This document shows positions 13,655 through 23,936 of a DNA stretch of 64,000 nt, one piece after another. A model generated the notes under the pieces. That model saw only the letters and a program-made list of their open reading frames with translations, was not told the DNA's origin and did no database searches. The translations under genes were made by a program, and so were the position numbers. Source of the DNA: Pyrenopolyporus hunteri. Taxonomy: Eukaryota > Ascomycota > Sordariomycetes > Xylariales > Hypoxylaceae. The DNA lies in the NCBI GenBank assembly GCA_902806595.1, contig CADCXC010000008.1, positions 434,001 through 498,000 of the forward strand. Reading direction: 5' to 3'. The first letter of the stretch is position 1. The number at the start of each line of letters is the position of its first letter.

Positions 13655-13692
13655 ATCTCTTTCTTCCTTCCTTCCTTTCTTTCTTTCTTTCC
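13655..13692 (+). promoter_or_regulatory. Polypyrimidine (CT-rich) promoter tract
   Basis: A run of TTTC/TTCC repeats about 300 bases upstream of the Bim1-like start codon. CT-rich tracts are common in fungal promoters upstream of the transcription start. Confidence 0.35.
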
Positions 13693-13973
13693 GTAACCGA
13701 CGTTACCCTACTACTAGTTGTCATCATCCGGCGGCTTGTCTCACCCTTCACGGATTACATCACCAGGTATTTCGCCGCCCTAATTACATTTCCTCCACCT
13801 CTCCCCTCTTTCTTGCCCGGCTCATCCCTAAACAAGTACGTACCGTCTTCTCCCTAGGCTTCTTCCCTTGCCTGGGCTAGTATTTACAGCCGGCGAGGTG
13901 AATTTCTTGCCGAAAGATCCATCTCATGGTTAACTATTCTACCAGATAATTGACAATCAACCTACCAAGCGCC

Positions 13974-14710
13974 ATGTCTTTTATGACGTCTCTTGCGACG
14001 GTGATGATGCTCCTTCCGAGCGTCATCTACGCTCACTTCACCGTTCAGCATCCTCCCGCCGTCGGCCCGTTCAATGATGATGCGGAGGGCGACGCTCCTT
14101 GCGGCGGCTACTCACCCGACATCTCGAAGGTGTCCATCACGGATTTCCATGTTGATGGAGACTTCATCTCCACTACCCTCACCCATCCCGAGGGCAACTG
14201 GCTGTATCGTATCAACACAGACCCCAATGCACGCGGCAACTGGACTCAAGTTTATCCTATCTTTCAGCAGAGCGGTGGCGGCACCTATTGCAGTCCCCAA
14301 GTCTCTATCCCCCATGAGTTCATTGGGAAGAATGCCTTTCTTGGCATTGTCTCCCATGCCATTGATGGCTTTCTCTATCAAGTATGTGATCTGCCCCGCA
14401 GATTATTTCGGTGTGAAGTAATCAGTTTATATTTGCCACTAACGCCGTATCACAAATATTATAGTGTTCCGGCGTCCACTTCGTCCAGGGTACAGCCACG
14501 CCGCCGGGCGACTGCAAGAATGCGTCCGGTATCGAAACAGCCTATGTTTCCGATGACCAGCTGCTCTCTCAACTCAACGTCTCCTCTGCTTCGACTCCCG
14601 AGCGCGTCCCCAATGATGGAGTCCCGAGTAAGGGCCAGGCATTCCAAGCCCTTTGTGGCGCGTTCACGATTGGTACGATGGTGGTGTTAGGTGCGGTGTT
14701 GGCGGTTTAA
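13974..14710 (+). CDS. Bim1-like (X325 family) secreted copper-binding protein, GPI-anchored
   Basis: Related to LPMO-fold proteins that bind copper without known polysaccharide oxidation; Cryptococcus BIM1 of this family takes part in copper uptake. Two exons, 13974-14381 and 14465-14710, give 217 residues. The ATG at 13974 yields a 20-residue signal peptide ending VIYA, so the mature protein starts with histidine (His21), as needed for copper coordination by an N-terminal amine and His. The body (HFTVQHPPAVGPF, PCGGY, paired Cys) is typical of the family. The intron has donor GTATGT and acceptor TATAG and restores the conserved CSGVHF segment. The C-terminus (FTIGTMVVLGAVLAV) is a hydrophobic GPI-attachment tail after a Ser-rich stretch. 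The gene is divergent to the FRE-type reductase. Confidence 0.88.
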
Positions 14711-15281
14711 AATCTCGAAGAGGCATGGATACGGTTGGTGTTCGACATTCGCGGCTTGGTTTCTCTTGCGACGCATTACCTCACGTAGAATGGTTATTTA
14801 TTCTCATGGTACGGCCGTGGTGTTTCTGTGACACATCTCGGACAGCCCTAAATTAGAGCTTGAAGTTACTTTTCCCACCTCACATTATAAGTACCTAGGT
14901 AGATACCCCGAATGAACTGCAAAGTCGCGTTATTTTATGCCTTTCTACCTTGAATGCCTTCGAAAGGCCGTGCTTGGCGTCTACCACGAGTTCAATACAG
15001 GAAGTTAAGCTAGGTATATGAATATTAGGACGGGTATAGCGTAAAATGAGAGCGGATTATTGACGTACGATTTAGCCTAGCTTCGAAAGGCACACTAAGA
15101 TGCTCTTAACATAAGTCTTCCAGACGAATCGGAGCGGGAATTGTCGCAATGCATTTCTTTCGCGCTGCTAGCTTTCTACCCCGGTATACTCAATATTGCT
15201 AAAGGCTATCTATGTGGCCGTCTCGCTATCATCTTGGCTCAAATTGTACGAACTGTCCGCCCATCGCCGGGTTGTTCCCGC
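14711..15281. other. Intergenic between convergent genes
   Basis: 3' flanks of the Bim1-like gene (+) and the kinase-like/protease gene (-). Only one short CCTAGG palindrome near 14893 was noted. Confidence 0.5.
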
Positions 15282-18200
15282 CTACAAGCGCATCTCATTC
15301 ATGTTAGTGGCTAGGGCGGTATCCTCCTCGTGATGGCCATAGCTCTGCCCGCGCTCGACAAGGTCGCCGCTTGGTACGCCCACATCTTGTAACCGAGAGA
15401 CTCTCTTTTCCTCGTCGAAGTTGCTTTCTTGCTCGCTCCAGTCATCCGGGCCGGAGATCTCCGCTAGCCCCTCGTCGGCCTGGTCCCCCTCGCTGCGGCC
15501 AATACCTCGGCCACCGGGTAGTCGCACTTCTCTTGCCTCCAATGTTTCCGCGATATCAAGGAGAAGCACTTCCATTGGACAGATATAGGCGACCTGCTTG
15601 CGCTCACTCCATGCCAATACGTGCCCACAGAGTCGACCATATGGCCGATCGACAATCCATGCCCCTGAATCACCCGGAACGCCCAGGGGGAGGATGGAGC
15701 GGGGATACAGCTTAGGTGCCTCTTCCGTGGCGGGGAGAGGGTATCCGCGAACTTTTGAGGACCGACCGCTGACTTGATATGTGTGGCTAGGGGACTCTCG
15801 GCCGTATATCTTGACGGAGGTCAAGGCAGGTAGAATTTGGCCCATCTGCTCGACGGAAGCCAAAGCCATTAGCTTATATCCAATGCTCGCTATGGATATG
15901 GATCGAGTTTAACGGTTGTTACTGGGTTAAAAGCTTACCTGCAACCCACTTGTGCGAGCAATACATTGGACTTCTAGCCCCGGTAGAGATTTAGTTGGGA
16001 CCACCTCCGTCGGGTGAATATTACCTATCGAGGTTGTCGAGCGAGCATTACTCGACGCAGCGCGAGGAATCATGTTGTCGGACGGCAGTCTCCCGTCTAG
16101 AAAATCGACCAAGGCCCAGTCGATCTCGTGGATTAATCCATCCTCATTGCGTCTACGTATCCCGGATGAGGCGTAAACCTCGCCAAGTCTGTACGTCTGG
16201 AGATGTTCCTACCGATTGATTAGCTTCTGATATGGGGCTTCGGAGATTTGACTACGCGCCGTATTAGAGCGGAAAACGAATATTGGATTGATATACCTCG
16301 TCCATTGTGTCCTCAGAGGGATAAAACCCTTCGGGTACGTCATCTAGGGCAGGCTGGGTGACTATATATCCTGTATATATCCAGTCAGTGAAACATTCAT
16401 TATTGAGAGCTATCCTTAAAACAGCAATCACGACGAATCGAGAGTCCCTTTAAGTGTGAAGAAAATAAAGGGTCTTATTACTTGAGGGGGGAGCCCCACG
16501 TACCGTCTCCACACCCAGGTTCTATACCTGGGATATCTCCTGGTTCAGCGAATTCTTCTTCCTCGTCGCTATCCCCTTCGTCATCACTCGTGAAATCCGT
16601 GAGGGATAGTTCCGATTCCGACTCTGAGAATTCCCCTGCAAATTCATCGCTGCTATCTTCCGTCGATGACTCTCCTTCGAGGTGTATCATCCGCGACGCC
16701 GTGGTGCTGCTCCGCAGGGGGTTATTAGCCCTCTTGAGCTCCGTCTGCTGATGACGGTTTAAATTGCTGGTCTGTTCAGGGTCGTCTAACATATGATGAA
16801 CTGTCATCCCATATGGCTTATTATCGACGATGATAAGACCTCCGAAACTGACGGGCGGGAGATGTTTGTCGCCTATCCACGCACCAATGCTGGCGCCGTT
16901 TCGCGGGCTCTGCTGAAACCCAGGATTGGCGGCTTCGAGGTTGCCCACATCGTCCTCGGTTTTGTTATCGTCGCCGCTAGAGGATTTTGAGTCATGAGTC
17001 TTAGCCATACTCCTTATAGTCCCTTTCCTAGAACGCGTCAACGATCCTCGGCAAACCTTCAGACTAAAACCAGTGCTTCCGTCGAAGAATACGCCAAGCT
17101 TCTTCTTCAGTATAGCCCTAACAGTGCTAACCGAAGTACAGACAACTAAAACGGTGGGCTGAGTTTTCTGAGGCGACTCGCCGATCGACTCGAGCGAGAT
17201 TTCGACGGATTCAGGACTCTTTCGGTAAAAGTGTCGTAAAGCCAGGTTGATTTGAGGCATAAGGGTCTGATGCCATTGTTCAACTGCCTCCGACGATAGT
17301 GGTACTTGAGGGTATAATCTGAGCTTGGGTCGATCCTCTTTGAGCCGTCCTGGTGTGACCTCCGCGTGCCTTTTATCTGCTTATTGTTTAATATGTAATG
17401 ATTCTCGGCATGGAAATAATATCAATCTTACTATTAGTCCCTTGATTAATACCAGCCTCAGCCAACTCTGATGCTTCTTTAGTCGATGAAACCTGAGGGC
17501 CTGGCACATGAGCAGAGCGGGTTGTAACAGATGGGCCTGCTAGGGACCCGGTTACCGATTCGAATATCCCCTCTCCTCTCGAAGAGAACTTATCGGGGTC
17601 ATCGCCTAACCGCTCGTCCAAGCCACTTACTCCGTCTAAGATACAGCAGGCTTCTAGGTAACGGCTAGCTCTGATCTGGACTTGGCTTACAATCTCTTCT
17701 GTAGAACCGGGGTGCGCGAGTTCCTGGTCGACCGCATTCCAACATGCCTGGACAGCTCTCATATATGGGGTACCACAACGTATCGCCAACTGTTGGAGGA
17801 CAGACTCCGAAATGCTAGGGGACGCTTGGTTTGGAACGAGATTCTCGAGCTGGGTCCAGAGGCCGATTGACACAAGCATCATGGCTAATGAGTACAGGTC
17901 CAGAGTCCTGCTGTCACTATTCGAAGTAAGGGGAGACTGCGTAGTGGTCCTAGGGTCAAGCGGATGACGGTGTAACAGAAATGTCGATGGAGGCTCATTG
18001 CGTGTGTTCTCCTCGGGAAAGATGTCGAACGACGATACAAGAGGCCTCCTGACATCCACCTCACCCATGGGCAAGCCTGGTACGTTCCCGATAGCGTTGC
18101 AGAAAGATATCGCGGAGGCATTAAGGTTTCCATGAGTGATGCCCCGAGCATGCATGTCAAATACAGTATTGGCCAAGTTATAGGCGAGTCGGAACTTGGC

Positions 18201-19250
18201 CTCCAACGTCGGTTCAAAATCCGGCCGATTGAGAAGCTCCTTCAGTGTGCATAAGTTGTCAAGAGGGTTCTGAGTCAGGTTTTCGAAGGTCACCGGAACG
18301 AAACCAGGGGGGAATTGATAGATCAGCGCCAATCTTGATTGCTGCATGTCTTCATAGTAGCCCAGAAGAAGGGGAAGACCAATCCATGAGCCAGGTGACC
18401 TTTGCGAGTCTGTCTGGAGACTAGCACTCAGTTTCTCAAACCGAGACATATCCGGCATGATCTCGGTTGCCGAGTATATGGGATCAAACGGTGCATACTC
18501 TACGAGCAGAGGAGTCCAGGGTTGTGGTCCTTGCCGATACGTCAAGTTAGAAGAAGCTTGTTTGCCTATGAAAAAAATCTCCTGGGGTCGATCCTGCGCA
18601 ACACCCGTCTCCGAGATAGGCGTGGGTTGCATAGACCTTAAACTCTTGAGGGTATGGAGATCGATCTGCTGGGGAGTTTGGATCCTTGTGGAACTATAAG
18701 GCCGCAAGTCTTCGCTCGAGGCGGTAGATTTGAACTGTCTAGTTAGCGCTGCTCTCGACGAGATTGCCGCAGAAGAACGTGTCCTAGACAGCTCGCAAAG
18801 GGTGTCGATGGACGCGGTCAAGTCCTTCACAAGGTCCTCAAATCTCCCTTTATCCCAAACTATGAAGGGGGTCTTTCGGTCACCAGATCCCTTCTCCGAA
18901 CCCTTCTCACTTCCGGCCGCCTGCCTGGAGGCAAGCCAGAGAGGTTCAGCCTCTGCGAGGATGTCTTTGATGGTAGCCATGATACTGCCGACAAGGTCAC
19001 TCAGGCCCGCTTTAGATAGGGACTCGTCTATCTCGGCGGCCTGGTTCGGGTCAGACCATTCCAGACCCCAGCTAACCAAGCGGTCCTGTTGGATCCGTAG
19101 TTTACGGTGTAAGGCCTTGATATCGGGGTCATCGGGACTCGGGGCGGGCTCTTTGACGAAGTCGGAGGACTTCTTGGTGTCGTTATAGAGCCTACTTAGT
19201 CGTCGTTGAAACGGCAGTTGGAAACCGCCGCGGGGGAGAAATGACTCCAT
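15282..19250 (-). CDS. HeLo-like / pseudokinase / trypsin-like protease fusion protein
   Basis: Five exons (19250-17432, 17376-16504, 16370-16297, 16208-15939, 15872-15282) join in frame to 1208 residues. Residues about 45-110 are a helical region resembling the HeLo/prion-inhibition domain of fungal incompatibility proteins, but without a hydrophobic first helix. Residues about 220-540 are kinase-like (DLYSLAMMLVSIGLW is typical of HeLo-linked kinases). The catalytic loop reads HGNLNASAISFC, lacking the catalytic Asp; the VAIK-like strand reads LLVEY and the DFG site SSFDIF, so a pseudokinase is inferred. A conserved linker (TVLVVCTSVSTVRAIL) follows at about 680-700. The C-terminal trypsin fold has His in TVHHML (about 800), Asp in EIDWALVDF (about 952) and Ser in PGDSGAW (about 1081). 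The 55-base intron 17431-17377 (GTAAGA...AGCAG) fuses what otherwise look like two genes; without splicing there is a stop at 17388. The role is probably signalling or self/non-self response, inferred from family resemblance. An acidic Ser/Glu stretch (about 845-890) interrupts the protease fold. Confidence 0.75.
17377..17431 (-). other. Intron joining the kinase-like and protease parts
   Basis: 55 bases starting GTAAGA and ending AGCAG, phase 1. Removal replaces an in-frame stop and gives an open frame through to the protease. The upstream part of the second exon has no ATG for about 40 codons but is clearly protein-like (LRLYPQVPLSSEAVEQWHQ), which argues for splicing rather than a separate gene starting at 17260. 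Confidence 0.65.
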
Positions 19251-21037
19251 GTTAGGCAATTATCTAGGGAATAATACGACCTATACCAGATTCGAATTCT
19301 TCGGCTCGGCGGCGTTAGTTGCTCGGGTCAAGAGTATAAGAGGATCCGGGGAGGATAGATGGGTAAGTATATACTATCGATGACGGGTAAATATTATAAT
19401 ATAGCGTTAGACCGAGTGCTTTGAATAGCCCAAGCCTCCTTCTAGCGTGATATTCGTAGGCCTCGTTACGGATACGGGGGAGACTTAACAGCCAAAGAGC
19501 CGACATATATGTATAGGAGATACGCACTTGAATAACCGCACCGATCGAGATGAGAGGTAATACATCACCAACACTACTCGATATGATGATTCAGACGAAG
19601 ACATCGACGAAACCCGAAGAGGGAATGAGCTGGAGTATGCACATTTGCGCCTTGGGAGGCGTCTGGACAACGCATATGCGAGACTCCTCGCGTCACAGAG
19701 CCACAGGATTTCTCCTAGCCGCGTGATGGAAGAGACGAACCAGGTAAATTCAGCTGCCTTGGGCGCTGTGTGGGAATGCCGAGAGAGAGAGAGTAATATC
19801 GGTGCCTAGGCGTCGATGTACACCATATGCACAAATGACTAGACACGGTGGGCCTAGATGAACTCGAGTTAGAGAGAGAGGTATTGCACTAAGAGATACG
19901 TAGCGGTTCGAGTGTCCCAGCGCGTTTCTCTTTTCTTTTCTTTTCTTTTCTTCTTTTCTTTTCTTTCCTCCGCTCTTCTCCGCTCTTCTCTTTTTTTCTT
20001 TTTTTAATTTCCTTTAAGAATTTTCTTCTTCTACCCCCTTCTCTACCTCTAATCTGTTTCTAAGCAACTGGTGCGTAGGTACGTGGAGTTTCGCCGTCTG
20101 GAGAGGTGAAGTCCGAGGTTGAAATGCTGCTGCCTGGATTGGACAAAGTAAAAATTTAGATGAGGAAGAGAGTTTTATTTCATTGGTTCCGAAAAGAGAT
20201 ATGGTGGGTACCTAGAGGTACTAGGGTGCCTGGGGGGCAGGGTCCAACGTTTAAGGCTTGGCCTACCCACCTAATCCGTACATAAGGTATATACTAGGTA
20301 GGTAGGTACCTAGGTATCATAGTTCCACACACCCATATCCCGGGCAAGATTCATCCAGGGCAGGCCCAAAGGCGTGGGCGTGAGCGTGGGGAGTGTGGCA
20401 CGCCCTCCACCTGGCAGACAACTGATCTCATCTTTCCCTTATGGGGTCGTAGGGTACATTAATAATGTAATGCCTATAAGTAGGTAGGTACCTAGGTACA
20501 CATATAGTAAACATAAACGATGCAGATCCTAGATCATCTCATATTAGCACCATTCTCGAAGACACGACTTAGCAGATTCTCCTCCACAGCTAGTCCTCTT
20601 TATGCAAGAATGAACTAACTCTGGAACAATCAACAAGTCATTGCGATATTTACAAAAAGCACCGTCAACGTATAAGCCGTATAGGGCCTTTGTTAGGCGT
20701 CGTGTGAAAAGTCTGAGCCCGTTATATATCTATCGTACTCACATTTGATACCAGGTAGGTACCTGTCTATCTCATAGCCCGGGATACGCCAAAAAAAGAA
20801 AAGAAAAGAAAAAAAGGAATCAAGGTTACGGTTAGGTACTATCAGAAAGTACCCTGGCCCAAATGCAAAACAACCGCAACTTCAACCTGATCCGCCGTTA
20901 GCTATTGGCGGAGTCTCAGGTTGACATAGCTGGTCGCTATCCCGACACCTAGACCCCGCGGACTCTTCTACCTATCGGCGAGAGCCCTGTTGTAAGTCAA
21001 CTCGCCTTCGGAATCGTAGTGTCACTCTCCATCCATT
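19251..21037. other. Intergenic, polypyrimidine and tetranucleotide repeats
   Basis: Holds a long CT-rich tract at about 19926-20040 and TAGG/CCTA palindromes near 20297-20325 and 20480-20500. A plus-strand open stretch without ATG at 19561-19809 looks mildly protein-like (acidic, then helical) but no splice partner was found. Confidence 0.45.
19926..20040. repeat. Polypyrimidine microsatellite (TTTTC)n
   Basis: Imperfect (TTTTC)n followed by CT-rich sequence on the plus strand. It lies about 700 bases upstream of the minus-strand fusion gene, where it reads as polypurine. Confidence 0.7.
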
Positions 21038-21319
21038 ATGATGGCTTCCGATGTGTCAGTCGACGGCATCATAATTAATGTTCCCACAGGATATGGCCAG
21101 CACTGCTGGCGATTTGACATTGTATACTTATGCGGACACCCAGTCACGGAGTACGGCTGCGCCCTGATCCATGATAAAGTCATTTATGTCAAGCGTAATA
21201 AGCACAGTGGTCCCTGCTGGATACGGCGCTGCATCGTAGCAACGCATACTCACGCCGTCCCCGAAAAGTGCTACCGTTGCCAGTTGTGGGATGTCAACTT
21301 TGACAGTATCCAGCCATGA
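21038..21319 (+). CDS. Small Cys/His-rich protein, possible zinc-binding fold
   Basis: Single-exon 93-residue frame from a true ATG to TGA. A CGH...C, C...C, C..C arrangement (YLCGHPVTEYGC; GPCWIRRC; PEKCYRC) is the kind of spacing used to hold zinc, and fungal genomes encode many small orphan proteins of this style. No signal peptide or membrane helix is seen. I do not recognise the family. It stands alone, with no close neighbour on either side. Confidence 0.5.
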   Translation: MMASDVSVDGIIINVPTGYGQHCWRFDIVYLCGHPVTEYGCALIHDKVIYVKRNKHSGPCWIRRCIVATHTHAVPEKCYRCQLWDVNFDSIQP

Positions 21320-22977
21320 ATCATCACCTCCCCGGCGCAGTAGCTAAGACTATCGTATCCTAACTACCTGCCTACCTAGGTACCTACTTAGGTACCTAGG
21401 AAGATACTCCGCTCATCCCGCTCCTTTGTCTCTTTTACACTGGAATAGGCCAAGTGGATTCGGATATATCCCGTGCCTAATATTCCACGCTAGCTTGATT
21501 TTTAGAGGCTATACCTACCTAGGTAGATTAGTAGTTTATCCAAATTTCTATATTGTTTACCCAGTATTGAAGAGGCACTCGAAATTCTATGGTTGGGTAC
21601 CACCTATTCGTAGCCTGAACTACATCAATGATTGCAGGTTTGTCTTCAGCAATCACCGGAATATTGACGGCCTAAGAAAACCAATAGTAACACTATCACC
21701 CCCAAGTTTAATGCTTCTGCCTACCGTCGTGGTGCATGTGAGATTGCCGGAGACCCTACACGGAGATCACCTGATACGGATAGTCCGCTCTAATAATAAT
21801 ACTTATGAAAGCAAAAATCGCCGAGCAGAATTATATTATGATTGCAAGACGGTTTCCACATATCTTTTTATGATCGCACTCGTAAAAGTGGACGAAGGAT
21901 ACTTATGAACTTTGATATAAAAGCTATAAACTTAAGACCCGCATTGCAATGTACGTCAAAACGAGCAAAAAAAAAAAAAAAGGTTGAATATTGTGCTTGT
22001 ATACTATGCCAAGAAATCAACAAGAACTCACCGATAATGATTATACGGGTGGATTGTTATGGCCACGAGCGTCATACCTAATAGGTAAATAGTCTCTGCG
22101 TCCTAGATAGCAAACCAGGAGAGTCGAATCCTATCAATACCCCACCTCAATGTCCGCACGTGGGCATGAGTATCGACGTTTATAGGGATGATAGGTACTA
22201 TGTACTACGACTACTCGATGCCGTACGACCGAGTAATATTCGGGAATCCTGGATACTACAGTGGTAGGAATTCATCTACGCCCCGAGATCTGGCTAACCG
22301 CAGGATTAAAGAGAATATGTTTCATAACTTCCGGCCAAGTCAGAGAGCCACACTAATATATCAATAATTGCCTACGTTTCGAAGTAGCCCTGACACGTAT
22401 GTTGGCAAGCGAGGGTCATGCGGCGTAAGGGATCGGCTTACGGCTTCTTGCAGAGCCCTTATGGCAAGTCGTCTGCGCCATTGTCATGAACTATCATATT
22501 TCACTCCCTTCCGTTCCTTGATTAGCTTTGGTACATGCGTACTCTAGCAGGCGATATCTCCTTGTGTATGACTAGGTATACGGCATCTCAGGGGCATCGG
22601 GACGTTACAGAGCTGTGCGATAAGGGATGTGAGGTTACAATGGAGGAGAAATATATGTGGTATGTATGTCTCTACACCTTGAGATGAAGACTATAATACG
22701 TTAATAGTATGCACCTGGGCATAATAAACGGCGATGGGAATTAGATTTGACGTCTTGTTGGTACACAGGAACGTATGTCTCGGAAAAGCGAAACATGTTA
22801 GCCAACATGGCTTCAAGAGACCCACGAGCTAATAAGCAAACCGATTTCGTATTTCTTAACAAACGCGGAGTCTTGTCACACTTTATAATTGATATTTGAA
22901 TCTGTATCCACGGGCACCGTCCCTCCACTATCGCCTATCAGAATATTTAGGCGCCTAGAAAAGTGGCGTTACACCCC
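21320..22977. other. Intergenic, no gene supported
   Basis: A TAGG/CCTA cluster lies at about 21363-21402. The long plus-strand open frame at 21426-21908 starts at TTG, has no ATG-based start and shows no known motif. An A15 run sits near 21968. Confidence 0.45.
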
Positions 22978-23694
22978 ATGGCAGATCAAGGAAGCATAAA
23001 AACGGAAAGTCAGCAGGATACAGACGACCCAATCCTCACGCAGACAGTAATATGGCCTGCTTCAACATTCGTTACGACATGGACAATGGGTGGCAGTTCT
23101 GATACGGCTAAATCTCCAGCTACGGTTTCCCCGGCGTCAAATACAACTACTAGCGACAATAGTTTAGGGCCAGCTCTCAGCGGTATTGTGGTTTTCATAG
23201 CATTATTACTGGTTCTGTGGTTATGTTGCCGACGAAGTGAGTCGATTTGGGCTTTCCGGCATTAGCAAGCGCTGACCCCTGTCCGTCTAGACCATGCCGA
23301 GGGGCGTAATTCGAGACGTTCGAGTCGACGACAGGAATCCAGTCATGCAAGTAAAGGCGGTTCTTGTGGTCCAGGGGCGTCGAATGACTCGTCCCTTAAT
23401 GACGTCAGTGTCGGAACTGCAGCAAGTGAGGTAGCTGAGGGTCAATGGATCCATCCGGAGTCGATGCCAGAGGGTCCAACGCCGGAGATGCCGCCACCTG
23501 TTGCTGGAGGATGGCCGGCACCGCTATCTGGGCAAGGGATAAGGCCCGGGCCCCTTTCAAACCTGACAAGAGGTTTCCAGCCCCATCGGGGCGGACCCCC
23601 GCCCACGGCGGGGCGAGGAGGGCCGCCATTATTAGGTCGGGGAGAGCCACCACCGATAATGGGACAAGGCGCGCTTCCTCATGGCATCATGTGA
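22978..23694 (+). CDS. Single-pass membrane protein with Ser/Thr ectodomain and Pro/Gly-rich tail
   Basis: Two exons, 22978-23236 and 23291-23694, give 220 residues. The Ser/Thr-rich N-terminal part (about 60 residues) precedes one membrane helix (SGIVVFIALLLVLWLCC), then a basic SRRSSRRQ stretch and a long Pro/Gly/Met-rich cytoplasmic tail ending HGIM. The layout recalls fungal Mid2/Wsc-like or other Ser/Thr-TM proteins, but no cysteine-rich sensor domain is present. No signal peptide follows the chosen ATG. The frame is open only a few codons upstream, after a possible acceptor (TATTTAG) near 22950, so an upstream exon with the signal peptide may be missing. The 54-base intron (GTGAGT...TCTAG) is well supported by the uninterrupted tail. 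Convergent with the iron transporter gene. Confidence 0.6.
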
Positions 23695-23936
23695 CCAGTC
23701 CTAAAGCTTCGGTATGTCAAAGGATAAGGCGCTCCTATAACGCATAGGACCGGGCAACTGCGAATCCATAAGGCCCTCGGACGTCGCCCATCCATTGAAG
23801 ACTACGGCTAGGCGTTCCTACAGGCTGGAAAAAAAAGAAAGAAAGAAAGGCAGGGGCTAAACGACTCACGGAAAGGGCTCGCAGAGCGAGGGGTCATACA
23901 TTCAGTGTAAAAGGTTCAGTCTTTTGGGTATCGTAT

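Larger units (their letters stand above)
11452..13973. other. Divergent intergenic region between reductase and Bim1-like gene
   Basis: No gene supported. It contains many TAGG/CCTA repeats (densest at 11828-11880 and 12060-12260), one TTTGCTC heptamer at 12392-12398 and a polypyrimidine tract at 13655-13692. It serves as upstream region for both flanking genes. Confidence 0.5.

Noticed and set aside
16478..17260. Separate protease gene starting at the ATG at 17260
   Set aside because: The frame upstream of that ATG is clearly protein-like and connects in phase to the kinase-like exon through a good intron. A fusion fits better.
19561..19809. 82-codon plus-strand open stretch with acidic then helical content
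   Set aside because: It has no ATG until near its end, and I could not find a matching donor/acceptor pair. Left unresolved.
21426..21908. 160-codon plus-strand open frame
   Set aside because: It begins at TTG, has no usable ATG near its start, no recognised motif and no splice partner.
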